From Cerrena zonata (lineage: Eukaryota; Basidiomycota; Agaricomycetes; Polyporales; Cerrenaceae): a DNA stretch of 64,000 bases. The position numbers and the translations under genes were made by a program. Location of the stretch: the NCBI GenBank assembly GCA_038087015.1, contig JASBNA010000023.1:62001-126000 (forward strand), written 5' to 3'. Under the pieces are notes generated by a model, which had not been told where the DNA came from, made no database searches, and was given only the letters and a program-made list of their open reading frames with translations. Positions 30,376 through 40,434 of the stretch are shown piece by piece (the first letter of the stretch is position 1; the number at the start of each line of letters is the position of its first letter).

Positions 30376-31908
30376 ATGACTAAGTTGGATATCGAGAAAG
30401 TTGCAATTATTGGTGCTGGCCCAGGAGGGCTTGCATCCATCTATGAATTATCCCATACTAATAGAGACGGAACATCCACTGTTGGTACGGGGAAATCTGA
30501 GGACCCTAAATTTACAAAAATCGTTGCGTTTGAGCAAAAAGATAAAGCAGGAGGAATTTGGGCTCCATCGATTAACATAGCAGATTTGAAGGCTCCACCC
30601 CAAGACATTTTGGACACCGGAAAATATAACGATCCGGATGTGATTCACCCCGAGCAGAAAGCTCCGGGAGGAATAGAAAACTCCAGTTTTGAGAAACCGG
30701 TTAAAATTGAAACCAAAAAAGTCTATAATGAATTAGAATGGAAGAGAAGTGGAGTCTACGAGGACTTATTCACCAATGTTCCAGCACGCTTCACCAGATT
30801 CTCGTACCTTCCCAATGAAAAGAAGTACTTGGATGAAAAAAGAGCGATATATCCATTTCTTACCCAAGAAGAATTGTCAGGTAGAATCGAAGATTTTGTC
30901 GAAAGGGAAGGGTTAAATGAGTACATTCGATTCAACACGCGTGTTGAGCATGTTACTAAAAACGCAGAAGGAAAGTGGATAATCACTGTCAAGCAGAAAA
31001 ATGAAGACGATGGAGAAGAATATTGGTATAAAGAAGAATTCGATGCTGTGATCGTTTCGAATGGTCACTATTCAGTACCAAACATTCCTTATATTGAAGG
31101 ATTGGCAGAATTCAATAAAACTTATCCCGGTTCAGTGATCCATTCCAAGTCTTATAGATCCTCGCAAGAATTCAAAGATCAAAAAGTTTTGGTTGTTGGT
31201 TTTGGTGTAAGTACTGCTGGTTTGGTTCAGTACATTGTTCCAGTAGCCAAAGAGACAATCATTGCCCAAAGAAGCCCCAACTTGGTTTTTGAATGGATTA
31301 ATGGTGCTTTGGTTTCCAAAGGCATTACGCGTAGGCCAGAAATCGAAAGAATTGACGCTGTCAAAAATGAAATCATCTTTAAAGATGGTAGTATCGAGCG
31401 AAATGTTGATAAGATTTTACTTACAACCGGTTACCATTTCCACTATCCATTTTTACAGGATTATTTGAAGGTCGTCTCTCCTTCCAACGTTAGTAGAGTC
31501 AATGGTCTTTATTACCATACTTTTTCAATCGATGATCCAACCTTGGCCACCGTTGGTGTTACTGTTGCTCATTTGAATTTCCACACAATCGAAGCTTCTG
31601 CTGCTGCCGTTGCAGGTGTTTGGTCGGGTGCAAAATCATTACCTTCCAAACAAGAACAAAAAAATTGGGAACAACAACATGTCAAGGATACCGGTAATAA
31701 CTTGGTCTTCCATTTCTATGAAAATGATCAAGTCAAACCGGAATTTGTCGACAAATTGTCCCCATTACACCCAGACAATAGACCTGATATCGTATCAGAA
31801 GATCTAAAGTATCTAAATGAATTCGATATCGGTACAGCGAAGTCGGAAAAGCTTTTCTACCAATTGAAAGATGGGAAATTGAACGTAAAAGACATTTTCC
31901 CAGTATAA
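30376..31908 (+). CDS. Flavin-containing monooxygenase
   Basis: 510 aa FAD/NADPH enzyme of the FMO family (S. cerevisiae Fmo1 relative), thought to keep thiol redox balance in the ER. The FAD fingerprint is VAIIGAGPGGLASIYEL (about 9-25), followed by an FEQKDKAGGIWAPS segment. The middle has the FMO-like PGSVIHSKSYRSS (about 256-268). The NADPH Rossmann motif is VLVVGFGVSTAG (about 274-285), and TTGYHFHYPFL (about 350-360) is the typical late FMO signature. Intact frame. The stop codon lies inside a 16-bp tandem repeat (31904-31951). Confidence 0.9.
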   Translation: MTKLDIEKVAIIGAGPGGLASIYELSHTNRDGTSTVGTGKSEDPKFTKIVAFEQKDKAGGIWAPSINIADLKAPPQDILDTGKYNDPDVIHPEQKAPGGIENSSFEKPVKIETKKVYNELEWKRSGVYEDLFTNVPARFTRFSYLPNEKKYLDEKRAIYPFLTQEELSGRIEDFVEREGLNEYIRFNTRVEHVTKNAEGKWIITVKQKNEDDGEEYWYKEEFDAVIVSNGHYSVPNIPYIEGLAEFNKTYPGSVIHSKSYRSSQEFKDQKVLVVGFGVSTAGLVQYIVPVAKETIIAQRSPNLVFEWINGALVSKGITRRPEIERIDAVKNEIIFKDGSIERNVDKILLTTGYHFHYPFLQDYLKVVSPSNVSRVNGLYYHTFSIDDPTLATVGVTVAHLNFHTIEASAAAVAGVWSGAKSLPSKQEQKNWEQQHVKDTGNNLVFHFYENDQVKPEFVDKLSPLHPDNRPDIVSEDLKYLNEFDIGTAKSEKLFYQLKDGKLNVKDIFPV

Positions 31909-31951
31909 TAGCTTATTAGTATAATAGCTTATTAGTATAATAGCTTAATAG
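31904..31951 (+). repeat. 16-bp tandem repeat x3 spanning the FMO stop codon
   Basis: TATAATAGCTTATTAG occurs at 31904-31919 and 31920-31935, with one substitution in the third copy (31936-31951). The TAA stop of the monooxygenase (31906-31908) lies in the first copy and the rest forms the 3' UTR. The following gap to FYV10 (to 32223) holds only an A13 run near 32018-32030. Confidence 0.9.
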
Positions 31952-32223
31952 TATTAGTAGACAATATAAGCAATCTTCATCTTTTGAAGATTATTAGCTG
32001 TAGACATGCTCTTAGCAAAAAAAAAAAAAGATCCAGAAAAAGTGTAGCAAAACGATCCTCCGCACTAGGAATTTAAGGATCAAATTGGATAACGAATGCT
32101 CCTAAAACAGCTTTCTCTACACCGTTTTGACTTTTGAGAAGGATAGCCATAAGATACTTTTTAGAGAGTTATTCTCTTTCTGTACAGCTCCTTTGATTAT
32201 ACCCACTGGTGCCTGACTCGACC

Positions 32224-33720
32224 ATGAGTGAGCCAACGCTTAACTTTCATATACAAACGAGACTGATTCAGTTCAAGATACCAACAGAACTTATCAAAAA
32301 GAATTTCAAGAATGTTCAGAAACAAATTGAAAAACAAAGGAAGCAAGTTTCCGATGATGTGACTAAGATCAAGAAGAACCCGAAGCTTCCAACAGCAATG
32401 AAATTAGAAATGGTGAGAAAAATCATCAAGAATTTTGAATCATTCCAAAGAAAACTTCAGAATAATATCAAGAAAGACGAAGAATTGCGGTCAAGACTTA
32501 TGGCAAGGCTTGAGAATTTAACTCTCCTAGCGCAATTCACCATCGACAAAAAGGAAGAGTCTAACGAAGAAGGCTCAAAGTCTGTTTCAGATGGTGGCGA
32601 TAGATTGTTGGATCTACATAATGTTAATCTTATCAATTGGTATAGAGATCAAACCAATCTACTAATAGTTGACTATTTACTTAAATCCAATACTTATTCT
32701 GGGACTAACATTGGAAATAAACTTTTAAGATCATTCCAACAAACAAACCTTTTGAAATTGATTGATTACGACTTACTAGAAAATTTTAACAAAGTATTTG
32801 TTTCCATAATTGAACATCATGATTTATCTTTGGTTGTTGCCTGGTTCAACGAGAATAGAAATGCATTAAAAAAAGTGAACTCAAACCTTGAGTTTGAAAT
32901 TAACTATTGCGAGTTTTTATCCTTGATTAATAAGGGTCAAGTAAATGAAGCTATATACTTTTCAAGAGAAAAACTCTCTCCTTATGGTAATAAAGGTAAT
33001 TATTCCGATGGTGATTATGAAAAACATGAAAAGAATCTAAATAAATTAAAGGAAATTGGGGGCTTATTAGTCTACATGTCAATAAACGAAGGAGTCAATC
33101 CTAAGAATGGTAATGAGAGTACTCTTTTCTCTAGTGCCGTAATGGCAAACACTCCAAGATTTCATGAATACAAGCGCTTATTGTCCAATGAAAGGTGGGA
33201 AAGCCTATCTAAATGTTTTATCGAAAACTTCAATAAGATCTATGGTATTTCCAAAACCTATCCCCTTTTCGTTTACTTGTCTGCTGGTCTTTCAAGTTTG
33301 AAAACTAAATCATGTTATTGCAATTCAGAAAATACTATATTTCATAATGATGATTATGAAAATAATGTGGACTCAAAAGAGGATATATACAAAAAGGATT
33401 TGGCAGTTTTAACAGATAAGAAATTTAGAGGTCCAAATCAATATTATAGATTACTTAATAAGATCAACAATTGTCCAGTATGCTCCCCAGAATTATTCAC
33501 TTTGAGCAAAAACCTTCCTTATGCTCAATTAATAACTCATATTTTTGAAAAACCTTATAAATTACCTAATGGTAACATTTATCCTTTTGATAAATTATTG
33601 AAGCCCTCAGAAAAGCACTTGTCGGAGAAAAATACCTTATTACGTATGAAAAAGATAAAAGACCCCTTAACAAGGGAAATTTTTATGATTGAAGATTGTA
33701 TCAGAGTATATCCAGCCTAA
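32224..33720 (+). CDS. FYV10: FYV10/GID9, GID/CTLH E3 ligase subunit
   Basis: 498 aa from the ATG at 32224; the frame extends upstream only to a GTG. Component of the GID ubiquitin ligase that degrades gluconeogenic enzymes when glucose returns. Visible: an N-terminal coiled coil (about 20-105, with QKQIEKQRKQV and RKIIKNFESFQRKLQ), the LisH-like NWYRDQTNLLIVDYLLKS (about 138-155), the CTLH segment VVAWFNENRNALKKVNSNLEFEI and CRA (EFLSLINKGQVNEAIYFSREKL), then a degenerate C-terminal RING (KINNCPVCSPELFTLSKNLPYAQ ... DPLTREIF). The degenerate RING and length (~516 in S. cerevisiae) favour Fyv10 over Rmd5. Intact. Confidence 0.92.
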   Translation: MSEPTLNFHIQTRLIQFKIPTELIKKNFKNVQKQIEKQRKQVSDDVTKIKKNPKLPTAMKLEMVRKIIKNFESFQRKLQNNIKKDEELRSRLMARLENLTLLAQFTIDKKEESNEEGSKSVSDGGDRLLDLHNVNLINWYRDQTNLLIVDYLLKSNTYSGTNIGNKLLRSFQQTNLLKLIDYDLLENFNKVFVSIIEHHDLSLVVAWFNENRNALKKVNSNLEFEINYCEFLSLINKGQVNEAIYFSREKLSPYGNKGNYSDGDYEKHEKNLNKLKEIGGLLVYMSINEGVNPKNGNESTLFSSAVMANTPRFHEYKRLLSNERWESLSKCFIENFNKIYGISKTYPLFVYLSAGLSSLKTKSCYCNSENTIFHNDDYENNVDSKEDIYKKDLAVLTDKKFRGPNQYYRLLNKINNCPVCSPELFTLSKNLPYAQLITHIFEKPYKLPNGNIYPFDKLLKPSEKHLSEKNTLLRMKKIKDPLTREIFMIEDCIRVYPA

Positions 33721-33866
33721 TTTTGTCTTAAAATTACTTTATTTGACGCTTGATGTATATATTTTTCTATTTTTTTTTTTTTTTCGAAAACCGGGACTCC
33801 CTAACAATTCATGACAATTATAGTTTCTTTTACAATATTGTAGATGATTTACCAAATTTTGTTATT

Positions 33867-34853
33867 CTAATCAGAATCAGAATCATTGTTTTCAGGTTTT
33901 AACTTTTGCTGATCCTTTGGAACAAACTTATCAAAAACATACACTCTTGCCTCCCTTTCTGCGGCTGGTTTTGTTGTATCTCTTATGCCATTTGTCCTTT
34001 TATGATGATAGCCAGGAAAACTTAACCAATCAAACTTTCCAGACCTTTCAACTCGAAAGCCTTCACTTCTTCCTAAAATTTTTATATTCCATGATGCATA
34101 AGGTTCACCTTCGAATAAAGACAAGATTATTTTCCCTTCTCTTGCTTCATCAGATGTGATGGCGGTTGAGTATCCAGCAAAGTCATCTTTTGCAGAGTTA
34201 TTAGCTAAACTGAATAAGTCTTTGCAACTTTTGAAATAATTTAGAACCAATTTCTGATGATCTCTGATGTTTCTATCTACATCCTTCATCCCTCTCCCTG
34301 TATGTGGAAAGTTGAACATGATATAATTAAGCTTTTTGCCCGCAGGAAGTATACGGTTTGGCTTTTGCTTGGTCTTGGAATTTGGTTTAAGCTTTAAACT
34401 TGTCACCAAATCAGTGGCATCAACTTCATGAATAACATTCACACCTTCACTTTCCAAAAAATTCATAATCTCTTCCACTCCTGGGTACTTTGAAACTACC
34501 TCTTCCTTTGAATCAAAACTAGTAGCCACTAAATTTTCAGGTGATATCAAATTCTCTTGCACTAAGGAACGAGCAAATGAAAAATCTCCTTCACCTACCA
34601 ACAAAAGAGTGGCATCAGGCTTAAATGGAATGAGTCCCTTTTGCTGGTGTTGAATTTGTTGCTTTGATTGTGCTTTCTTTTTAGAACCACCAGATTTCAT
34701 GGAACTTTGTTTCTCTTCTTGCTTCTGCTTTTGGACTTCTAATGTCTTCGATTCATTTTGTTTTAATTTTTCATGGGCTTCATGGCGCAACAAGGCACCC
34801 TTAAGACCCTTGGTTTTATTAGCAGACTTCCTGCCTTGTAATTTTCTACCCAT
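33867..34853 (-). CDS. BMT5: BMT5-type 25S rRNA uridine-N3 methyltransferase
   Basis: 328 aa Rossmann-like SAM methyltransferase (DUF2431 family; Bmt5 makes m3U2634 of 25S rRNA in the nucleolus). I start at 34853 because MGRKLQGRKSANKTKGLKGALLRHE matches the known N terminus; an upstream in-frame ATG at 34907 would add 18 residues. The basic N terminus is followed by the SAM-binding strand TLLLVGEGDFSFARSLV (about 80-96), ATSFDSKEEVVSKYP, YIMFNFPHTGRGMKDVDRNI and the C-terminal FPGYHHKRTN plus AAEREARVYVF, all diagnostic. The acidic DSDSD tail is also typical. 181 bp upstream of UBP1's end, same strand. Confidence 0.92.
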   Translation of the reverse strand: MGRKLQGRKSANKTKGLKGALLRHEAHEKLKQNESKTLEVQKQKQEEKQSSMKSGGSKKKAQSKQQIQHQQKGLIPFKPDATLLLVGEGDFSFARSLVQENLISPENLVATSFDSKEEVVSKYPGVEEIMNFLESEGVNVIHEVDATDLVTSLKLKPNSKTKQKPNRILPAGKKLNYIMFNFPHTGRGMKDVDRNIRDHQKLVLNYFKSCKDLFSLANNSAKDDFAGYSTAITSDEAREGKIILSLFEGEPYASWNIKILGRSEGFRVERSGKFDWLSFPGYHHKRTNGIRDTTKPAAEREARVYVFDKFVPKDQQKLKPENNDSDSD

Positions 34854-35034
34854 ACTAAGCAATGACTGCTGGACTGAATCGTTAAACAAGCTGAACTCAA
34901 GATACATTTTTCATTTATGATCGTAATTTTTTTTTTCGCTCATCTCAAATGTACCCCAAAAAAACGACTGCAAATTCTACAAATAGTTTACTGTGAATAC
35001 AAATGCCCTTGTTATTAGTGATATATAAAAATGC

Positions 35035-37275
35035 CTAAATATGAAAAGCTCTTTCTTCACCGACATTATAGTCGGCATCTTTAGTTGCATTAACTGCATT
35101 GTCATCGCTTAAACCAGAGCTTTCATACTCATCTTCGTCTTGTGAATCGGGAATTGTATTTCCAAGTGAATCAGTTTTAGCAGAAGTATTGTTGATGTTC
35201 ATTTGACCGTCATCCGAGGAGGAATTTTCATCAGAGGAATCATTGTCGAGCTCTTGTGAAGAGGACTTCTTTTCATTCGATGGTTCTTGATCTTCATCAT
35301 CAGAATCCAATGGTTCTAAAATCTCTTTGAAACCATCATTAAATTCATAAAAGATCATGAATGTACCTTGTGAATTCAAAACTTCATCTTCAGTGACAAC
35401 GTATACTGATTCATCGCTGATTCTCCACCAGGTACCTCTCAATTTACGGTAGCAAATATAATGACCATAATTATGAGTACCATAATGGGAAATCACCGCT
35501 TTCAAATCATAAACCAATTTTGGATTGGCTGGTTCTGTAATCATTGAGTTATTTGATACGTCAGTACTAGCGGTATTAGCATTGACGATATCTTCCTTCA
35601 TGTTTATATCCTCACTGGGAGTTGATTCTGAGCTTTGACTATTATCGGAACTAGGTGACTCTGAGGATGTTGGATAGTCTTCTACGCCATTACCAGAAGA
35701 CTGTTGACTTATTATTGTTCTTTCATCTTGTTTTCTGAAAGGTAATCTAGCATCCATATTAATATCTTTTGGTTCAGCAACATAAGAAGACAAATCAAAT
35801 TTTGCTGGGAATGCAACATTGCTTGAGTTCTTGACAATCATGTAAGTTCTTGGATCAAAAACAGATCTATTTATATGCATTGATAATAAAGGAGGAGGCC
35901 TACTTAACAAAATTTGTTTCGACTTCTTTGTCTTCCTTATCATTTGTTTGGTAGTTAATTTTTCGAAAGCTTCATCACTCACATGATTTTTAGCCAATTC
36001 ATTATCGATGAGCTCAATTCTTTGCTTGAAATTTTTGATCAAGGTTTCATTAGTGGATTCTTCTATTTTATTGTTCAAAAACTCTTTAGTTTGGTTTAAC
36101 CCACATCTGTTACAATTAACATCTTCGATGATTTCCGGAGTGATCCAATCATTCATTAGGCCATCTAAAGTATATTTAGAGTAATATGACTCCTTTTGAG
36201 GCAAATTTAAACTTAAACCACTAATGACAGAATATCGAATACCACCAACTTCACCACATGCAACGCAACCAATCCTTTCGGCTGACACCCCATCAACAGG
36301 AGTGATCAAATTCAATGGAAATACTTTATGATCTGCATCAACCAAATTTGGATCAACTTGAGAAGCAGGAACGTAAACATTCCCTAATTTACCTAAGTCA
36401 TCACAGCCCGAGAGTAAATTTGGAATTTGATTAATATCCCAATATTTTTCATCATCATTTTTAAAATTATTCTTTTTATCAGTTTGACCAATAGTTTTTT
36501 TATATTCCGTTTCGACTAAACCCATTACCAATTGATAAAACTCTTGAGCATCTTCTTGATTATAACCAGTGAAGAAATTTTGCTTTGGACCATTTGGCAT
36601 TTTATTTAAGATTGGTTTTGTACTAAACTCTTTACCTCGATTACCGTACTTACCATTAACATCATCAAATAATTTTTTCAATGCTTGAGTGAAAACTAAT
36701 TCAGAATTAGGTTGATTAGATTTGATTTTGATTATTTTGTCTCCATTATTCATTTCAATTTCTTGATAAAAATAAGAATCTATAAAATTTAGTAATTGCC
36801 TTGAAGATGCTAAAGATTGAATAACTGAGTTCATAAAGCAAGTGTTACCATCATTGCTTATACCACCGAGCTCACCACCATTCTTTAAAGCGAATTTCAA
36901 TTCCTTTGATTTTTTCTTCATTCCACCAAATCTCGATCTGGAATTGAATGATGAATTAGAAGAAGACATAAACTTATAACCAGAATTCATTTTAGAAATA
37001 ACTTTGTTCAAAACTTGTGGAATATTAATAATATTTTGGTTATGGGTAATATAAAGTAATGGAACAATGAATAGTATTAAAGATATGGATGATTTGAATT
37101 TCTTAAAAAAATTGAATATGACAGAGGTATAATCACCACTATAAGGTCTAAATAAATGATTTAATTGAAACACGATGGACGATAAGATTATATTCTCTTC
37201 CTTTGAAATTATTAATAAAATTAATGAAATTAAGATAATAAAAGATGCAATTTGAAACTTGATTGAAAATGACAT
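35035..37275 (-). CDS. UBP1: UBP1, membrane-anchored ubiquitin-specific protease
   Basis: 746 aa USP-family deubiquitinase. Start at the ATG 37275-37273; further upstream codons in frame lead only to a TTG. Two N-terminal hydrophobic segments (about 8-24, SFIILISLILLIIS, and about 62-78, SISLILFIVPLLYI) anchor it, as in S. cerevisiae Ubp1. The Cys box GGISNDGNTCFMNSVIQSL has the catalytic Cys at residue 146. The QEDAQEFYQLVMGLVE helix and the zinc pair CVACGE/CNRCGL follow, and the His box is VISHYGTHNYGHYICYRK. The C-terminal ~110 residues are acidic and Ser-rich. Intact frame. Confidence 0.95.
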   Translation of the reverse strand: MSFSIKFQIASFIILISLILLIISKEENIILSSIVFQLNHLFRPYSGDYTSVIFNFFKKFKSSISLILFIVPLLYITHNQNIINIPQVLNKVISKMNSGYKFMSSSNSSFNSRSRFGGMKKKSKELKFALKNGGELGGISNDGNTCFMNSVIQSLASSRQLLNFIDSYFYQEIEMNNGDKIIKIKSNQPNSELVFTQALKKLFDDVNGKYGNRGKEFSTKPILNKMPNGPKQNFFTGYNQEDAQEFYQLVMGLVETEYKKTIGQTDKKNNFKNDDEKYWDINQIPNLLSGCDDLGKLGNVYVPASQVDPNLVDADHKVFPLNLITPVDGVSAERIGCVACGEVGGIRYSVISGLSLNLPQKESYYSKYTLDGLMNDWITPEIIEDVNCNRCGLNQTKEFLNNKIEESTNETLIKNFKQRIELIDNELAKNHVSDEAFEKLTTKQMIRKTKKSKQILLSRPPPLLSMHINRSVFDPRTYMIVKNSSNVAFPAKFDLSSYVAEPKDINMDARLPFRKQDERTIISQQSSGNGVEDYPTSSESPSSDNSQSSESTPSEDINMKEDIVNANTASTDVSNNSMITEPANPKLVYDLKAVISHYGTHNYGHYICYRKLRGTWWRISDESVYVVTEDEVLNSQGTFMIFYEFNDGFKEILEPLDSDDEDQEPSNEKKSSSQELDNDSSDENSSSDDGQMNINNTSAKTDSLGNTIPDSQDEDEYESSGLSDDNAVNATKDADYNVGEERAFHI

Positions 37276-37957
37276 ACAGAAACGGATCAACAATAATTCA
37301 ACCAACACTACCAAGGAAATGGAGGTTTGGTAATCTCAACTGTGAATACTTTGACTTTTCAAAACCTTATCTAGATTTTGCAACTCAAAGATCGAATTCT
37401 TTCGATTATTGTTTTTTTTTTTTTTTTTTTTTCAATCAAAGCAACTGTTCAAACGTGCAAATCAATTCGAAATTTGAAATAGAAGGAGGCTATCCTTACT
37501 CAGTTTATTTCAAAAAACGTTAAACAACAACTCTCGTCTTATGTCTGAGACTCAAACGGATTCTAATCAAAAAGATGTTAAGTACTTTTCAATTTATGAA
37601 GAAAATTTTTCGATATGAAGCTCTCATTAAAAAAATTTAGTGATGTTTTCAGTTCGCTAATTTTTTTCTCCACTTAAAAAAAAAAAAAAAAACGATTTTT
37701 GCACGTTTTAAACATTTTACAGCCAATTTTTCAATAGTACTATAGTTTTCGTTTAATAACAGAGATAGAAACAGAAAGACAAGAGAAGAAAGATCTTTAT
37801 GTGTTTATGTAAGGAGTAAGAACAACCTTGTAAAAAAAAACAGACAAAAATAAAAGAATAGGATAAAAAAGTAGTGAACGAAAGATCATAAAGCTAAACA
37901 AAACAACGATGAATCATTAAGTTTCAATAACATCATGAAAATACAACGGTCAATGAC
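37276..37957. other. UBP1 upstream / PUB1 downstream region
   Basis: 682 bp, AT-rich, with a T18 run (37412-37430), an A17 run (about 37677-37692) and a short ATG frame at 37541 (24 codons) that I do not regard as a gene. Serves the UBP1 promoter and PUB1 terminator. Confidence 0.6.
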
Positions 37958-39355
37958 TTAAGGTCTGCCTTGACCGTATAAGGAAGATGGAGGAGGAGCA
38001 CCTCTACCATAGTTTTGATATTGATTACCCATTGGAGGTCTATCTTTACCCCAACCACATTTCAAAGGTCTACCATTTATGGTGAAACCAGCCAACTGAA
38101 CAATAGCCAAGGCAGCTCTTTCGTGAGAGTCATATTTTACAAAAGCACAACCTCTTTCTGGGTGGAATTTGAAGTCAACAATGAAACCAAAATTCTGTAA
38201 TAAAGGAATTAAGTCAGTTTGTTGAGTGAAGTGAGCGATATTACCTAAGTAAACTGTAGTTTGCCATGACGGAGTTTGTCTTAAAACGATATCATAAGAT
38301 TGAGGAGACATGACTGGGATATTCTGTTGACCACCATTGGCAGCGGCAGCAGCAGCTACGGCAGCAGCAGCAGCAGCAGCAGGGTTTGAAGGAGGAGGAA
38401 CTTGAACGTTTGAACCGACCGCATTATTTGATTGATTTGGTAAATTTTGTTGAAGATTTGGAGAACCAAAGTTATTATTTGGAACCAAGTTTGAATTTGA
38501 TAATTGCTGTTGAGGTAAAACGTTTAAATTATTAAAATGTCTATATTGACGATTTGAATTATTATTTTGATGATGATGATTATGACGATTATTTCTAAAG
38601 TGATTTGAATTACCGTTTGAAGACTTATGAGAAGCCCAATTACATCTAATGGCTCTTCCATTAATCCATTCACCATTCATAGTTTGTAAAGCTAATTCTG
38701 CATCATTTTGTTGAGTAAAAGTAACAAAACCGTAACCTCTTGATCTAGCAGTTTGCATATCCCACATGACATGAGCTTGTTTAAGAGAAGGAAATTTACT
38801 AAAAGCTCTACCCAAAGATTCATCATCAACTTCAGGACTCAAGTCACCAACGAATAAATTGAAAATAGGTTCATCTATAGTATTATTAGAATTTATTGAA
38901 GAAGATTGGAAAGCCCAATTAATTTTAATTTCAGAATTATTAATGATACGACCATTTAAAGTATGTAAAGCCATATCAGCAGATTGAGTATTTTCAAACT
39001 CGATGAAAGCGTAATTGAAACCGGGTCTATTTTTATCGTTTAAAATCTTAATTGATTCAATATTACCAGCAACTGAAAATAAATCTCTTAAAATATCTTC
39101 GGTAACTGATTTATGTAAACCACCAACGTATAAGATTTTGTTCGACACTTCACGGCCACCTTCAATTGCACTAGCAGGATTAACTTCTGGCTCTGGGTGG
39201 TCTTGGTCAACTGGCTGTTCATTTTCAGTGGAATGTTGTTGTTCATTTTGCTCAGCAGGAGTTTCAACCGGGGCTTCAACTGGGGCTTCTGGGGACTCAA
39301 CCGATTCAACTGGTTGCTCAGCTTGTTTTTCAATTGGGTGTTGTTGTTCAGACAT
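37958..39355 (-). CDS. PUB1: PUB1, TIA-1-like RNA-binding protein
   Basis: 465 aa poly(U)/AU-rich RNA-binding protein that stabilises mRNAs and enters stress granules. Three RRMs: RRM1 about 73-150 (KILYVGGLHKSVTEDILRDL, GFNYAFIEF), RRM2 about 163-245 (FNLFVGDLSPEVDDESLGRAF, RGYGFVTF) and RRM3 about 366-440 (TTVYLGNIAHFTQQTDL, GCAFVKY). The N terminus (1-70) is Glu/Pro/Gln-rich. The linker to RRM3 is Asn/His/Gln-rich, with a 14-residue Ala-rich run before NGGQQNIPVM. A typical aggregation-prone layout. Intact. The upstream leader has a long purine tract (39560-39655). Confidence 0.94.
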   Translation of the reverse strand: MSEQQHPIEKQAEQPVESVESPEAPVEAPVETPAEQNEQQHSTENEQPVDQDHPEPEVNPASAIEGGREVSNKILYVGGLHKSVTEDILRDLFSVAGNIESIKILNDKNRPGFNYAFIEFENTQSADMALHTLNGRIINNSEIKINWAFQSSSINSNNTIDEPIFNLFVGDLSPEVDDESLGRAFSKFPSLKQAHVMWDMQTARSRGYGFVTFTQQNDAELALQTMNGEWINGRAIRCNWASHKSSNGNSNHFRNNRHNHHHQNNNSNRQYRHFNNLNVLPQQQLSNSNLVPNNNFGSPNLQQNLPNQSNNAVGSNVQVPPPSNPAAAAAAAVAAAAAANGGQQNIPVMSPQSYDIVLRQTPSWQTTVYLGNIAHFTQQTDLIPLLQNFGFIVDFKFHPERGCAFVKYDSHERAALAIVQLAGFTINGRPLKCGWGKDRPPMGNQYQNYGRGAPPPSSLYGQGRP

Positions 39356-39996
39356 TATGCACTTATTATAACAAAACTTTTTTTAGGAAAGAATTAAAAC
39401 AAATGATGGAAATAAATCTATTATAAAGGGGGAAATTTGGGATTCAAAGTTAAAACTCAAATAGAATGAAAGTAATACACTCAGGGAAACAATTAACAAT
39501 ACAAAGGAACGACTAGGTTGGTTAAAATAACGTAAACTGAAAAATTTACAAGGTAAAACAAAAAACGTTGAAAAAAAAATATAAAAAAAAGAAGAAAAGA
39601 AAAGAAAGAAAAAAAAAAGAAGAGGAAGAGAGGAAAGAGGTATTGGATAAATTGAAGAAGGAAAGAAATTCAAAGGGAGTGGAATTCTGACTCTTTGGTA
39701 ATCCAATTTGTTGATGAATTTAAAGAGAAGTTAATTGACTTTTGATCAAAAAAAAATGATATAATTTAACGAGAATTGTTTTGGAAAAATTTTAAATCAA
39801 CAAAAAGCCATTTTTGTGAGTTTTTTTGTTGATCTTTACTGCCATCCCACTGCTCCATTGGTCTGCCATTCATCTACTCGCATTGTTCTTCGATTCCACC
39901 CTCCACCAGCCACTGGCGATTATTCCCCAGCACACCAACAACCAAACACCTTCTTCGAAGGGCATTCTCCAAAGCATTGAATCAGATTAAAACTAC

Positions 39997-40010
39997 TGGT
40001 GTATGGGTGC
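39997..40010 (-). promoter_or_regulatory. Rap1-like site (GCACCCATACACCA)
   Basis: The minus strand reads GCACCCATACACCA, a full match to CACCCRYRCA with the common CCA flank. It overlaps the first codons of the small frame at 40003, so either the site or the ORF may be what is conserved here. Confidence 0.45.
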
Positions 40011-40219
40011 TTTCTGTAGTTGGTTCGGACACGACGGTACCGAAAACGGTTTTCACGTGACCAAGGATACCGGTCACATTCAGCCATTAGATGGTGGATA
40101 TGATGTGAATGATATGATGACCAATGGGCTGATGGGTGCCTCGGCGCTCAAGCAATTTAACGGCGGAAGAAGGATACGTGGAAGAATATGTCTGTGAAAA
40201 ACATGTAAACGATATGTAA
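40003..40219 (+). CDS. Candidate 71-aa microprotein with N-myristoylation signal
   Basis: The frame opens with MGAFCSWFG: Gly2, Ser6 and Cys5 fit dual N-myristoylation/palmitoylation. It continues ENGFHVTKDTGHIQPLDGG with coding-like codons (GGT, ACC, CAC, GAA). As it stands, it ends at 40197 in an Arg-rich tail. Removing one G near 40163-40166 gives instead an acidic end, EEGYVEEYVCEKHVNDM, stopping at 40219. The shifted tail looks more protein-like and matches the indel pattern seen in neighbouring genes. No family recognised; membrane tethering is inference. It could also be chance, since the ATG overlaps a Rap1-like motif and part of the frame holds a CACGTG (40054-40059). Confidence 0.4.
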
Positions 40220-40434
40220 AGGGCAGGCAATGGGACTGACGGAAGTAATGGATAATGGAACTGATGGATATAATGGATATAATGTCAGGGCAATGGTTAG
40301 TCAACTCAGAGACTTATACAATCACGTAGATAGTAATAAAGGATTTGGGTGCTAAACGCCAGTGTGTGTCAATCAAGAAGAAGCGAGAAGGAAAAAGGTT
40401 TTCATATCTTCAATGAGAAAGTCAACCATTGCAA

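Larger units (their letters stand above)
39356..40434. other. Divergent intergenic region PUB1/TRM12
   Basis: About 1.1 kb. A purine-rich stretch (39560-39655) follows the PUB1 start, probably its 5' leader. A Rap1-like site lies at 39997-40010, immediately overlapping a short coding-like frame (40003-40219, described separately). The part at 40220-40330 has GGATATAATGGATATAATG and similar imperfect repeats. Confidence 0.6.

Noticed and set aside
37541..37620. Short ATG frame MSETQTDSNQKD before a GTTAAGT
   Set aside because: No convincing second exon or homology; ends after 24 codons.
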